Shown here one piece after another: positions 53,461 through 60,244 of a stretch of DNA of 64,000 bases (position 1 is the first letter of the stretch; every line of letters begins with the position of its first letter). The DNA comes from Prevotella sp. (GTDB lineage Bacteria > Bacteroidota > Bacteroidia > Bacteroidales > Bacteroidaceae). The stretch covers positions 98,677 to 162,676 of the forward strand of contig JAFZIZ010000004.1 in the NCBI GenBank assembly GCA_017554145.1, read 5' to 3'. The position numbers were made by a program, and so were the translations under genes. The notes beneath the pieces are model-generated. The model saw only the letters and a list, made by a program, of their open reading frames with translations, did no database searches and was not told the origin of the DNA.

Positions 53461-54744
53461 ATGATTAAGAGACTATTGGATTTCATGGATGCTTCGCCAG
53501 TGAATTTTCTGGCTGTAAAGAACATCGCCACCTATCTGGAGCAGGCTGGCTATCGTCGCTTAGACCCTCAGATGCCCATCGGAGAGGTCAAGGCAAGTGA
53601 CAAACTCTACGTGACGAAGAACGACTCGTCCATCTATGCCTTCCACATCGGACGGAAACCGCTGGGCGATGCCGGCTTCCGCATGATCTGTGCCCACTGC
53701 GACTCGCCCACGTTCCGTATCAAACCCAATGCCGAGATGACGTGTGAGGGTGGCATCGTGAAGTTGAATACGGAAGTCTATGGAGGTCCGATTATGTCGA
53801 CGTGGTTCGACCGTCCGCTGACGATAGCAGGACGTGTCATCGTCAAGGGAGAGGATGCCCTCCATCCCAAGACGCTACTACTGCACGTCAAACGCCCACT
53901 GCTGCAAATCAGCAACCTCGCCATCCATTTCAACCGTGAGGTAAATGATGGTGTGAAGCTGAGCAAACAAAAGGATATGCTGCCCATACTGGGCATCGTC
54001 ACCAATGAACTAGAGCGAGGCAATCTGTTGATGAACGTCATTTGCGATGAACTGAACATCAAGCAGGAGAGCATCCTTGACTTCGACCTCTATCTGGCTG
54101 ATGCCACACCCGCCTGTACCTTCGGTGTACACGATGAGTTCTTGTCATCAGGACGATTGGATGATCTCTCGATGTGCTTTGCAGGTTTGGAGGCAATGAT
54201 TGCTACAGAAACCACAGACGTGACTAAGGTACTGGCCATCTTCGACAATGAAGAGACTGGCTCACAGACCAAGCAGGGTGCCGGCAGTCCGTTCCTATCG
54301 ATGATGCTCAAACGCATTTCATTGGCTCAGAGCGGTACGAGGGAAGCCTTCTATCAGGCCGTTGAGCGGGCGTTCATGATATCGGCAGACAATGCCCATG
54401 CCTGGCACCCCAACTACAGTGAGAAGTACGACTCCACGAACCATCCCGTTCTCGGTGGTGGCCCTGTCATCAAGTTCAATGCAGCCCAGAAGTATGCCAG
54501 TGATGCCGTGTCGGCAGCTGTCTTTGCAGAGATCTGTAGGGAAGCTGGTGTGCCTTGTCAGCGTTTCGTCAACCACTCCGACGTGGCAGGAGGCAGCACA
54601 TTAGGAAATATCCTTGCTTCATCGATTCCACTGAGAGGTGTCGATATGGGTAATGCCATCCTCGCCATGCATAGCTGCAGAGAAACGGGCAGCACAGCCG
54701 ACCACATCTATTGTGTCAAGGCCTTTACGAAGTTTTTTAGCTAA
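53461..54744 (+). CDS. apeB: M18-family aminopeptidase (aspartyl aminopeptidase-like)
   Basis: 427 residues, full length for M18: metal ligand His in CAHCDSPTFRIKPN, FDNEETGSQTKQGAGSPFL, and HAWHPNYSEKYDSTNHPVLG, then MHSCRETGSTADH at the end. Cytoplasmic, dodecameric zinc exopeptidase releasing N-terminal acidic or neutral residues. Ends 57 bases before a terminator. Confidence 0.92.
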   Translation: MIKRLLDFMDASPVNFLAVKNIATYLEQAGYRRLDPQMPIGEVKASDKLYVTKNDSSIYAFHIGRKPLGDAGFRMICAHCDSPTFRIKPNAEMTCEGGIVKLNTEVYGGPIMSTWFDRPLTIAGRVIVKGEDALHPKTLLLHVKRPLLQISNLAIHFNREVNDGVKLSKQKDMLPILGIVTNELERGNLLMNVICDELNIKQESILDFDLYLADATPACTFGVHDEFLSSGRLDDLSMCFAGLEAMIATETTDVTKVLAIFDNEETGSQTKQGAGSPFLSMMLKRISLAQSGTREAFYQAVERAFMISADNAHAWHPNYSEKYDSTNHPVLGGGPVIKFNAAQKYASDAVSAAVFAEICREAGVPCQRFVNHSDVAGGSTLGNILASSIPLRGVDMGNAILAMHSCRETGSTADHIYCVKAFTKFFS

Positions 54745-54800
54745 GCCGAAAGGAAACTACTTACGATAATCCATGTACGCCTGGTAGGCCAGAATAAATG

Positions 54801-54826
54801 ATCAGGGAGCCCGAAGGCTCCCTGAT
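54801..54826. terminator. Bidirectional terminator between apeB and a lipoprotein gene
   Basis: Perfect 11-bp stem (54801-54811 with 54816-54826), loop CGAA; core GAGCC-CGAA-GGCTC. It lies between convergent genes. Confidence 0.85.
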
Positions 54827-54845
54827 ATTATTGCTGAGAGAAGGA

Positions 54846-55436
54846 TTATAAGCGGAAAGTGATGGTCATAAGTATATTCTCCTGTTTGGAGATGTCCTCA
54901 ATATACTTTGTAACGTTAGATTTTTTAAAGGTAAGATGTCGAACTTGATGCGGAGTAAACTTGCAACTACTAAAAGTGGGATCTTTCAATGTGCCGTCAC
55001 TATAGACTCCCATTATCTCCGTTACCTCATACGGGTTAAACGTAAGAAGCGAGGTGTAATACTCGTAGGGGAGACTCTCTACATCAATGCTCGCTGGTTT
55101 TGTCAGATAGAGTTTGAGATTGCATTCCATGTCCTTTTTGTAGATAACTGACTTGGACCATTTTCCGTTATTGACCACTTCTCTTTGTTCCTGTCCGTTC
55201 TCGTCAAGATAGCCAACTTCAATCTTATCAAAAAGAAGGAAGACGTTGCCACAGTTACCTACGTTATTTTGGTATTCTTCTTTCGGGATGTCAATGCGAT
55301 AGTCAATCTGACATCCTACAAGCTTGGGCTCGGGAGGAGTGTAGCTATTATCGTCGCCTCCTCCGCAGGAGGTAAACACCGCGGTTGTCATTGCGCAGCA
55401 AAGGACGGCTGCGAGCGTCATCATAAACTTTTTCAT
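54846..55436 (-). CDS. Hypothetical lipoprotein beside the clostripain-like gene
   Basis: 196 residues with lipobox VFTSCGGGDDN (Cys at about 24). The signal region closely resembles that of the next gene upstream (VFTSCTSDNDD). The body has an acidic/Pro linker then a domain with many Tyr and Asn; I do not recognise it. The pair is probably cotranscribed (75 bases apart) and likely sits together on the outer membrane. Confidence 0.6.
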   Translation of the reverse strand: MKKFMMTLAAVLCCAMTTAVFTSCGGGDDNSYTPPEPKLVGCQIDYRIDIPKEEYQNNVGNCGNVFLLFDKIEVGYLDENGQEQREVVNNGKWSKSVIYKKDMECNLKLYLTKPASIDVESLPYEYYTSLLTFNPYEVTEIMGVYSDGTLKDPTFSSCKFTPHQVRHLTFKKSNVTKYIEDISKQENILMTITFRL

Positions 55437-55511
55437 ACTTTTGTTGTTTTAAGTAGTTAATAAAAATGGTTTGTTATTCATATAATGTTGTCTTTAGTCC
55501 TAGTAACCTGT

Positions 55512-57077
55512 TTAGGGCATGGGCAGCTCGAATCGCATGTCACTCGGGCAGAATATGTTTGGCTCCTGGCGGTTGAGACGTAGCCAGCGGCTCCAACCGA
55601 CGGTGCGGTCAAAGACCAGTTGCTCGTATGTGTCGGCCAGGGTGGCCCCCCAGGGGGTATTCTCTTGTACGAATGTCATCTCGTAGTAGTAGGGATCGTC
55701 TGTGGTTACTATCTTATAGATTTCTTTTCTACCATCGGCACAATAGCGAATTTCGGCGACGGGAACCTGGTTTCCAGTCTGTGGGTCTTTTAGCCATGCT
55801 ATGTTGGAGTAGGCACCTTCGGCTCCAATCAGAGCACTGTAGTCCACCATGTAGTTGTGGGTAGTGAGGTATTTGCTAAAGTACTGTGCCACGATGCAAC
55901 TGTTGAAGGCTTCCTCCATCTGGCTGTAGAATTCGTCGTCATAGACTTCAGGCAGGGCTGTCATGAGGCTGGCCATGTATTTGGCCATATCATAGTATGG
56001 AAGTTCTATTTTCACTTTTACGGCACTGGCTGTGCAATAGTCGATGGCCTGCCGTTGGGCCTCAGTGCCATTCTGGTAGGTGTTGCACAGGCGATCAGTG
56101 AATTCACGCATCATTTTGCCCAAGTGAGCAATGCTAGCAGTGCGAGTGACGGTCATGTCGGTATAAATTGGAGTATCATCGGAGGCTCCTCCATCAGCGT
56201 AGGTCTTGTCCCAGCTTGCCACGTCGGTCTTGCAGTATGCGTCCAAGACTCTTTCTATGTCCACATTGGGCTGGCTAAGCATTTCAGGCAGTTCGTTGAA
56301 GGCACCACCATAAGCAGGCATGTTATAGGTGGAGGCGATGATGTAGTCGCAGAGATCCTGCAGCTCAAACTGATACTCTAGATTGTTCATCAAGCATGCC
56401 CATATATAGATGGTCTCAAAGCGGACACTGGCGGCTTCCACGGCTCGGTGGAAGGACTTTACGGTGAAGTGCTTTTTTTGATCTAATATGAGATGGCCGT
56501 CGTCGAAGAGCATTCCGCGGTTGGAGGCAGGAGTTGTCTCCGGTAATTCTTCATTAGGTTGGTAACCGTGTCCGTGGTCGTTGACGATGAGCATATATTT
56601 CTTGGCGGGATATACCTTGGCAGCCCAGTCGATGAAGTTAGTCAGCGAATCGGGACAGGTGAAGTCAGCATTGTCGGCACCATAGATGCTGTTCCGAGAG
56701 AAAACCTGTTCTTGGAATGTCTTCGTGGGGTCAACGACCCAGCGGACATTCTTACTGCCAAACGTCTCACAGGTATTTGTGTCGAATATGATGTTTTGGT
56801 TCTTCAGATTCTCGGCGGTAGAGAATTTGTACTGTGCCACTACGTTCACCTTCTCATAGGCTTCAGGACTGGCTTTATAGAGGTTTGATATCATGGGAAG
56901 AAGGAATTGGTCCGCATCGGCACCACCATTACCATAATACATGATGGTGTACTCTGCCAGTTGCTCTGGTGCTGGTGGAGGCACAGGATTGTCGTCATTG
57001 TCACTGGTGCAGGAGGTGAATACTGTTATTGTCAATGTCAGCATTAAGGCCGCTGCTGTCATCAAGATCTTTCTCAT
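55512..57077 (-). CDS. Clostripain-family (C11) cysteine peptidase lipoprotein
   Basis: 521 residues: lipobox VFTSCTSD (Cys at about 23), Pro-rich linker (PVPPPAPEQ), then a C11 domain (YTIMYYGNGGADADQFLLPM; catalytic His in IVNDHGHGYQPN, Cys in YIWACLMNNLEYQ). Clostripains cut after Arg or Lys and can self-process. Lipid anchoring suggests a surface or periplasmic protease. It lies next to the LAGS-LRR-LAGS operon, on the same strand, with a terminated small transcript between. Its target is unknown. Confidence 0.85.
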   Translation of the reverse strand: MRKILMTAAALMLTLTITVFTSCTSDNDDNPVPPPAPEQLAEYTIMYYGNGGADADQFLLPMISNLYKASPEAYEKVNVVAQYKFSTAENLKNQNIIFDTNTCETFGSKNVRWVVDPTKTFQEQVFSRNSIYGADNADFTCPDSLTNFIDWAAKVYPAKKYMLIVNDHGHGYQPNEELPETTPASNRGMLFDDGHLILDQKKHFTVKSFHRAVEAASVRFETIYIWACLMNNLEYQFELQDLCDYIIASTYNMPAYGGAFNELPEMLSQPNVDIERVLDAYCKTDVASWDKTYADGGASDDTPIYTDMTVTRTASIAHLGKMMREFTDRLCNTYQNGTEAQRQAIDYCTASAVKVKIELPYYDMAKYMASLMTALPEVYDDEFYSQMEEAFNSCIVAQYFSKYLTTHNYMVDYSALIGAEGAYSNIAWLKDPQTGNQVPVAEIRYCADGRKEIYKIVTTDDPYYYEMTFVQENTPWGATLADTYEQLVFDRTVGWSRWLRLNRQEPNIFCPSDMRFELPMP

Positions 57078-57144
57078 ACATTTATTTGTTTTAAGTTGTA
57101 TTTGTGAAATAGCGTTGACAAATATACAAATAATAAATGAAAAA

Positions 57145-57162
57145 AGGAGCCATTAGGCTCCT
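57145..57162 (-). terminator. Terminator before the clostripain gene
   Basis: AGGAGCC (57145-57151) pairs with GGCTCCT (57156-57162), loop ATTA (plus strand), followed on the minus strand by a run of six T. Confidence 0.8.
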
Positions 57163-57198
57163 AATTATTAATTATTAACTTTTATCGTGGGTAAGACA

Positions 57199-57233
57199 GT
57201 TTATTGTTTCACGTTTCTTGTTTATTGTATCCT
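57199..57233. repeat. Heptamer array q (5 units), intergenic
   Basis: Five 7-base units GTTTATT/GTTTCAC type inside the short transcript upstream of the clostripain gene. Confidence 0.6.
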
Positions 57234-57337
57234 GTCGGATCGTTTTCGCGCAATGCGTCCATTTTTAAGAAGGCTGCCCAACAGAGGGAACCTGGGTTAA
57301 GGTGTAACATTGTTCTTCATTTTTTTGAAAGCGGGCG

Positions 57338-57368
57338 CGGAGGTACTACTTTTTCTTGAAACGACCAA
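57338..57368 (-). promoter_or_regulatory. Promoter of the short transcript, extended -33 type
   Basis: Minus strand: TTG (57366-57368), 20-base spacer, TACCTCCG (57338-57345). The -33 region reads TTGGTCGTTTCA, identical to that of the promoter at 59321-59351. The -7 box departs from TAnnTTTG in its last bases, as that one does. Confidence 0.55.
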
Positions 57369-57384
57369 GAATCGGGCATAAAAA

Positions 57385-57404
57385 AGGGAGTCCGAAGGCT
57401 CCCT
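57385..57404 (-). terminator. Terminator of the LAGS-LRR-LAGS operon
   Basis: AGGGAGTC (57385-57392) pairs with GGCTCCCT (57397-57404) with one G-T pair, loop CGAA, then a T-run on the minus strand. It starts 27 bases after the peptide stop. Confidence 0.75.
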
Positions 57405-57430
57405 GAATAGAGAATATATAATCTTGTCGT

Positions 57431-57568
57431 TTACCAACCTTCGTTGACGATTTCGTTTTGCAGTTCTTCGTTCATGCCGTAGTCGCTGCCAGCCAGTATC
57501 ACGCACTGCTGTTGCAGCTTCACAACCTCCATCGTTGGCTTCTCGTATATCTTCTTTTGCATTTTCAT
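57431..57568 (-). CDS. Small LAGS-motif peptide (copy 2)
   Basis: 45 residues from the ATG at 57568: MKMQKKIYEKPTMEVVKLQQ, then QCVILAGS and the tail DYGMNEELQNEIVNEGW. The ATG at 57562 is an alternative start. Last gene of an operon whose first gene is copy 3 and whose middle gene is a secreted LRR protein. About 25 bases upstream of the start are nearly identical to those before copy 3 (core CCTTTAAACTTT). Shares with copies 1 and 3 the basic N-terminus, Tyr-x-x-Pro, V-x-x-L and LAGS. Function unknown. Confidence 0.65.
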   Translation of the reverse strand: MKMQKKIYEKPTMEVVKLQQQCVILAGSDYGMNEELQNEIVNEGW

Positions 57569-57570
57569 AA

Positions 57571-57598
57571 AGTTTAAAGGTTATCGTTTAACGGTTAA
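57571..57598. repeat. Heptamer array n (4 units) over a stop codon
   Basis: Four 7-base units AGTTTAA/CGTTTAA type between LAGS copy 2 and the LRR gene, including the LRR stop codon (57588-57590). Confidence 0.6.
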
Positions 57599-59036
57599 AG
57601 AATTTCTTGCCATTATGAATGAATATTCCCTTCTTCGGATTGGTCACCCTACGCCCACTTAAATCAAAGAAGATATCGCCTCTTACTTCTGACATCTTAC
57701 ATTTTACTTCGTTCAGTTCCGTTGTCTCATCATCGAAGCCGAAGAAGTTGCTCTCGACGCCGCCAGTGTACAGATACACCTTGCCCACACCGAGCGTCTT
57801 ACCATCAGCCAACTTGTAGAAGCCTACACCGTTCGCACCCTTGTTCAGCACGTAGGTATAGCCGTCAGCATCTTTTCCTGCTGGATCCTTTACGCCACTC
57901 AGATAGTTACTGCTGAAGTTGTTGCTGCCCTCATCCGATACAAGCGTCATTGTGATGGTGGCTGATGTCGATTTCATAATGACAGGTTTACTGTATTTCA
58001 CAATCTTGTCCGTTGTCAGTTCCGTCAGAAATAATCTTGAACCATCGAACAACGCCTTGAAAATCTGCGTGTTCGCATCAGCCTCGAAGTTGTAGCCAAA
58101 ATTGTAGAACGTCATCCAGTATTCGCCCGTCGCTCCTTCATGGGCAGTCAACTCCATCTTCACTGTCGCACCGTCTTTAATATCCAAGAAGGCGCCACCA
58201 TCAATATGTGGGTTACTTTTAAGAGTGACCGTAGCCAGATTAGTGCAATCAAGGAATGCACCTTCGCCGATACTTGTCACGCTGGCGGGGATAGTGACCG
58301 ACGTCAGAGCAGCGCATCTATTGAAGGCAGCATCGCCGATGGTCGTCAACTGCGATCCGTCAGCAAAAGTGACCGTAGCCAACTTTGAACACTCATCGAA
58401 GGCATACTCGCCGATACTTGTCACGCTAGCTGGGATAGTGACGGAGGTCAGGCTTGCATTGTTGCAACTAGCGAAGGCAAGATTTCCAATTCTCGTTACA
58501 CCGTCATCAATGACGATTTTCGTAATGTCTCCTATATAATCATTCCATGGTATATTGTTAGTCTGGTAATCCGCCATGGCGCCCGTAGCACTACTGGGGT
58601 CAGTCTTCTTTACAATGAGTTTTCCGCCGTCCAGCATCACTGTGCAGTCGCCACTCTCCCATGATGATATTTGCGTCACAGCGATTTCAAAGATAACTAT
58701 TCCAGCGATATCTTCTCCTGTTGCACTAAGCGTTGCATTGACGGTCGCACTGCCGCCAGCAGTAATGGTGATAGAGGTGTCCCAGTTGCTGAGTGTCCCT
58801 ATCGTAACGTTAGTTCCGTTTTCCTTGGTTACATTCGTAACTGTAATACCCTCAGGTGGATTATAGCCTGTAACAGTCTGGTAACACTCTCCAACTTTCT
58901 TCGAGTATGGCAACGTTGAATATTGGGTAAAAGTCTTATCTGACACCGTAACCTGAATCTTGTACCAGTCGGTGGCCCACGCACCCGTCGCTACCGTCAG
59001 TAGGAGGGCAATAGTAAAGAGTTGTAATTTCTTCAT
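57588..59036 (-). CDS. Secreted BspA-like leucine-rich-repeat protein (second)
   Basis: 482 residues from the ATG at 59036 (MKKLQLFTIALLLTVATGAWA signal peptide). N-terminal domain of about 90 residues, then LRR_5 repeats (SVTIPASVTSIGEYAFDECS, SVTIPASVTSIGEGAFLDCT). After a further domain comes the C-terminal tail FFDLSGRRVTNPKKGIFIHN then GKKFFNR, which matches the tail of the LRR protein at 16968. Just before the tail, residues about 443-451 (VKCKMSEVR) come from heptamer array r. Likely surface adhesin; it lies between two LAGS peptide genes. Confidence 0.85.
   Translation of the reverse strand: MKKLQLFTIALLLTVATGAWATDWYKIQVTVSDKTFTQYSTLPYSKKVGECYQTVTGYNPPEGITVTNVTKENGTNVTIGTLSNWDTSITITAGGSATVNATLSATGEDIAGIVIFEIAVTQISSWESGDCTVMLDGGKLIVKKTDPSSATGAMADYQTNNIPWNDYIGDITKIVIDDGVTRIGNLAFASCNNASLTSVTIPASVTSIGEYAFDECSKLATVTFADGSQLTTIGDAAFNRCAALTSVTIPASVTSIGEGAFLDCTNLATVTLKSNPHIDGGAFLDIKDGATVKMELTAHEGATGEYWMTFYNFGYNFEADANTQIFKALFDGSRLFLTELTTDKIVKYSKPVIMKSTSATITMTLVSDEGSNNFSSNYLSGVKDPAGKDADGYTYVLNKGANGVGFYKLADGKTLGVGKVYLYTGGVESNFFGFDDETTELNEVKCKMSEVRGDIFFDLSGRRVTNPKKGIFIHNGKKFFNR
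57682..57709. repeat. Heptamer array r (4 units) inside the LRR gene
   Basis: Four 7-base units CTTACTT/CTGACAT type. In the gene it encodes VKCKMSEVR just before the conserved C-terminal tail. Confidence 0.6.
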
Positions 59037-59070
59037 AAGAATCAATTATGTAATGGTTAGTTATATTTAT

Positions 59071-59202
59071 TTATTCTTCCCACTCATATTTACGGCTGCC
59101 TTCACCAGCCCATTCTGGGGGGTTAGGACTGCCTGCCAGCATACTACTGCGAGTCTTTAACTCAATGACCTTTATCTGAGGTTTTATATACTGCTTCATC
59201 AT
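59071..59202 (-). CDS. Small LAGS-motif peptide (copy 3)
   Basis: 43 residues from the ATG at 59202 (MMKQYIKPQIKVIELKTRSS, then MLAGS and a Pro/Trp/Glu-rich tail NPPEWAGEGSRKYEWEE); 59199 is an equally good start. A longer frame upstream runs through the leader and is rejected. First gene of the operon, followed 34 bases later by the secreted LRR gene. The tails of the three copies differ, while the part up to LAGS is similar in length and pattern. Confidence 0.65.
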   Translation of the reverse strand: MMKQYIKPQIKVIELKTRSSMLAGSPNPPEWAGEGSRKYEWEE

Positions 59203-59210
59203 CGTTGTAA

Positions 59211-59245
59211 AGTTTAAAGGTAATAGTTTAACGATTATAGATGAT
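59211..59245. repeat. Heptamer array o, leader of LAGS copy 3
   Basis: Three to five 7-base units AGTTTAA/AGGTAAT type in the leader. Nearly identical over 25 bases to the leader of copy 2, so this may be conserved leader sequence rather than an independent repeat. Confidence 0.5.
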
Positions 59246-59320
59246 TTTGAGCTTTGCTCTCTCTTAATCGAAATTTTCATATCTCTGTTTTAGTTTTTAT
59301 TGTTTATAGTTTTCTGCCTG

Positions 59321-59351
59321 CGAAGATACGAAGAATTTCTGAAACGACCAA
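59321..59351 (-). promoter_or_regulatory. Promoter of the LAGS-LRR-LAGS operon, extended -33 type
   Basis: Minus strand: TTG (59349-59351), 20-base spacer, TATCTTCG (59321-59328). The -33 region reads TTGGTCGTTTCA, identical over 12 bases to the promoter at 57338-57368. Confidence 0.65.
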
Positions 59352-59453
59352 ACGAAAGGCGCGTAAAATTTCGGAAATCTCCTGTCTCTGTTACAGTTCT
59401 ATAAGAACATGGGAATGAAGGTGCGGAAAACAACAATGGAAACCATTTTGTGA

Positions 59454-59543
59454 ATGATGACCATCATCGGCATACCCTTCGGAAAGATTCACTTCCGTCT
59501 GGAAAAGCTGGCCTTGTCACCCTTCGGTAAAGAGCTCGTATAG
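59454..59543 (+). pseudogene. Remnant of a YccF-domain gene
   Basis: An open stretch encodes TIIGIPFGKIHFRLEKLALS then PFGKELV and a stop. This matches the C-terminal half of a YccF (DUF307) domain, a small inner-membrane protein. A TGA stands just before the ATGATG, and no N-terminal part is visible upstream, so this is a fragment. The rest of 59203-59638 holds the promoter above and nothing else I can identify. Confidence 0.5.
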
Positions 59544-59638
59544 ATTTAATTTATCACAAAAGAATCCTCTGTATAACTCAAATATGGAGGAATTTTTGTA
59601 TCTTTACAGCCAATTTCTAAAACAAAAACTATCAGATT

Positions 59639-60154
59639 ATGCAGATTCTTATTTTACAAGGCTCTCCACGAGCCAACGGAAACACCGCATGGATGGTGGA
59701 AGAGTACAAAAAGGCTGCTGAGGCAGCAGGTCATCAAGTAACACTGGTCAACGTGTCGAGAAAGAAGATTGCAGGCTGTCTGGCTTGTGAGTACTGTCAT
59801 AATAAGGGCAATGGTGCCTGCATCCAGAAGGATGATATGCAGGAATTATATCCGCTGATGGCAGAGGCAGAGGTGCTGGTATTGGCCGCACCCATCTACT
59901 ACTTCACGCTCTCAGCCCAGATTCAGCTTCCCATCCAGCGCATGTACTGTGTGAACAAACCTGCCAAGGTGAAGAAGATAGCTCTGCTGATGTCATCCTA
60001 TTCGCCTAACGTCTATGACGGTGCTGTCGCTGAGGTACGCGACATCTGCAACTACTGGGGCGTGGAAAATATGGGTTATGTCAGTGCCAAGATAGATGAG
60101 CAGAAGACAGATGCCACACTGAGCAAGATTCAGGCATTGGTGGAGAAACTATAA
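59639..60154 (+). CDS. Flavodoxin-like NAD(P)H-dependent oxidoreductase
   Basis: 171 residues: FMN phosphate loop QGSPRANGNTAWMVEEYKKA, a Cys cluster (CLACEYCHNKGNGACIQKDD) typical of iron-sulfur flavoprotein relatives, and LAAPIYYFTLSAQIQLPIQR. Cytoplasmic FMN reductase of the NADPH_red/Isf group. A TATCTTTA box lies about 40 bases upstream. The frame continues in register past its stop into a remnant of another gene. Confidence 0.85.
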   Translation: MQILILQGSPRANGNTAWMVEEYKKAAEAAGHQVTLVNVSRKKIAGCLACEYCHNKGNGACIQKDDMQELYPLMAEAEVLVLAAPIYYFTLSAQIQLPIQRMYCVNKPAKVKKIALLMSSYSPNVYDGAVAEVRDICNYWGVENMGYVSAKIDEQKTDATLSKIQALVEKL

Positions 60155-60160
60155 TATATA

Positions 60161-60220
60161 GAAGCCATCGACAAGCATCATGCCACTCCCATGATGAGCG
60201 GAACAGCCGTCGTCATCTGA
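60161..60220 (+). pseudogene. C-terminal fragment of an ABM-type monooxygenase gene
   Basis: Reads EAIDKHHATPMM followed by a short divergent tail and a stop. EAIDKHHATPMM is the usual sequence of the EALDxHHxxPH region in antibiotic-biosynthesis-monooxygenase (putative quinol monooxygenase) proteins. The N-terminal half is missing here, but a separate fragment of the same family lies at 63446-63510. Confidence 0.5.
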
Positions 60221-60244
60221 TACGAACGAAGGAAAAAAGAATAA

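Larger units (their letters stand above)
57139..57333 (-). ncRNA. Short transcript upstream of the clostripain gene (candidate sRNA)
   Basis: Bounded by the promoter at 57338-57368 and the terminator at 57145-57162, giving about 190 bases. It includes only tiny ORFs (a 7-codon ATG frame at the start; another reading MDALRENDPTGYNKQET) and a heptamer array (57199-57233). It could be a small RNA, an attenuated leader of the clostripain gene, or a gene remnant. The stretch 57078-57430 otherwise holds no gene. Confidence 0.4.

Noticed and set aside
54745-54800. Gene remnant on the minus strand reading AYQAYMDYRK before a stop
   Set aside because: Too short to assign to any family.
57297-57506. 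69-codon minus-strand ORF across the LAGS operon terminator
   Set aside because: It runs through a terminator and a promoter and overlaps LAGS copy 2; the product shows no recognisable pattern.
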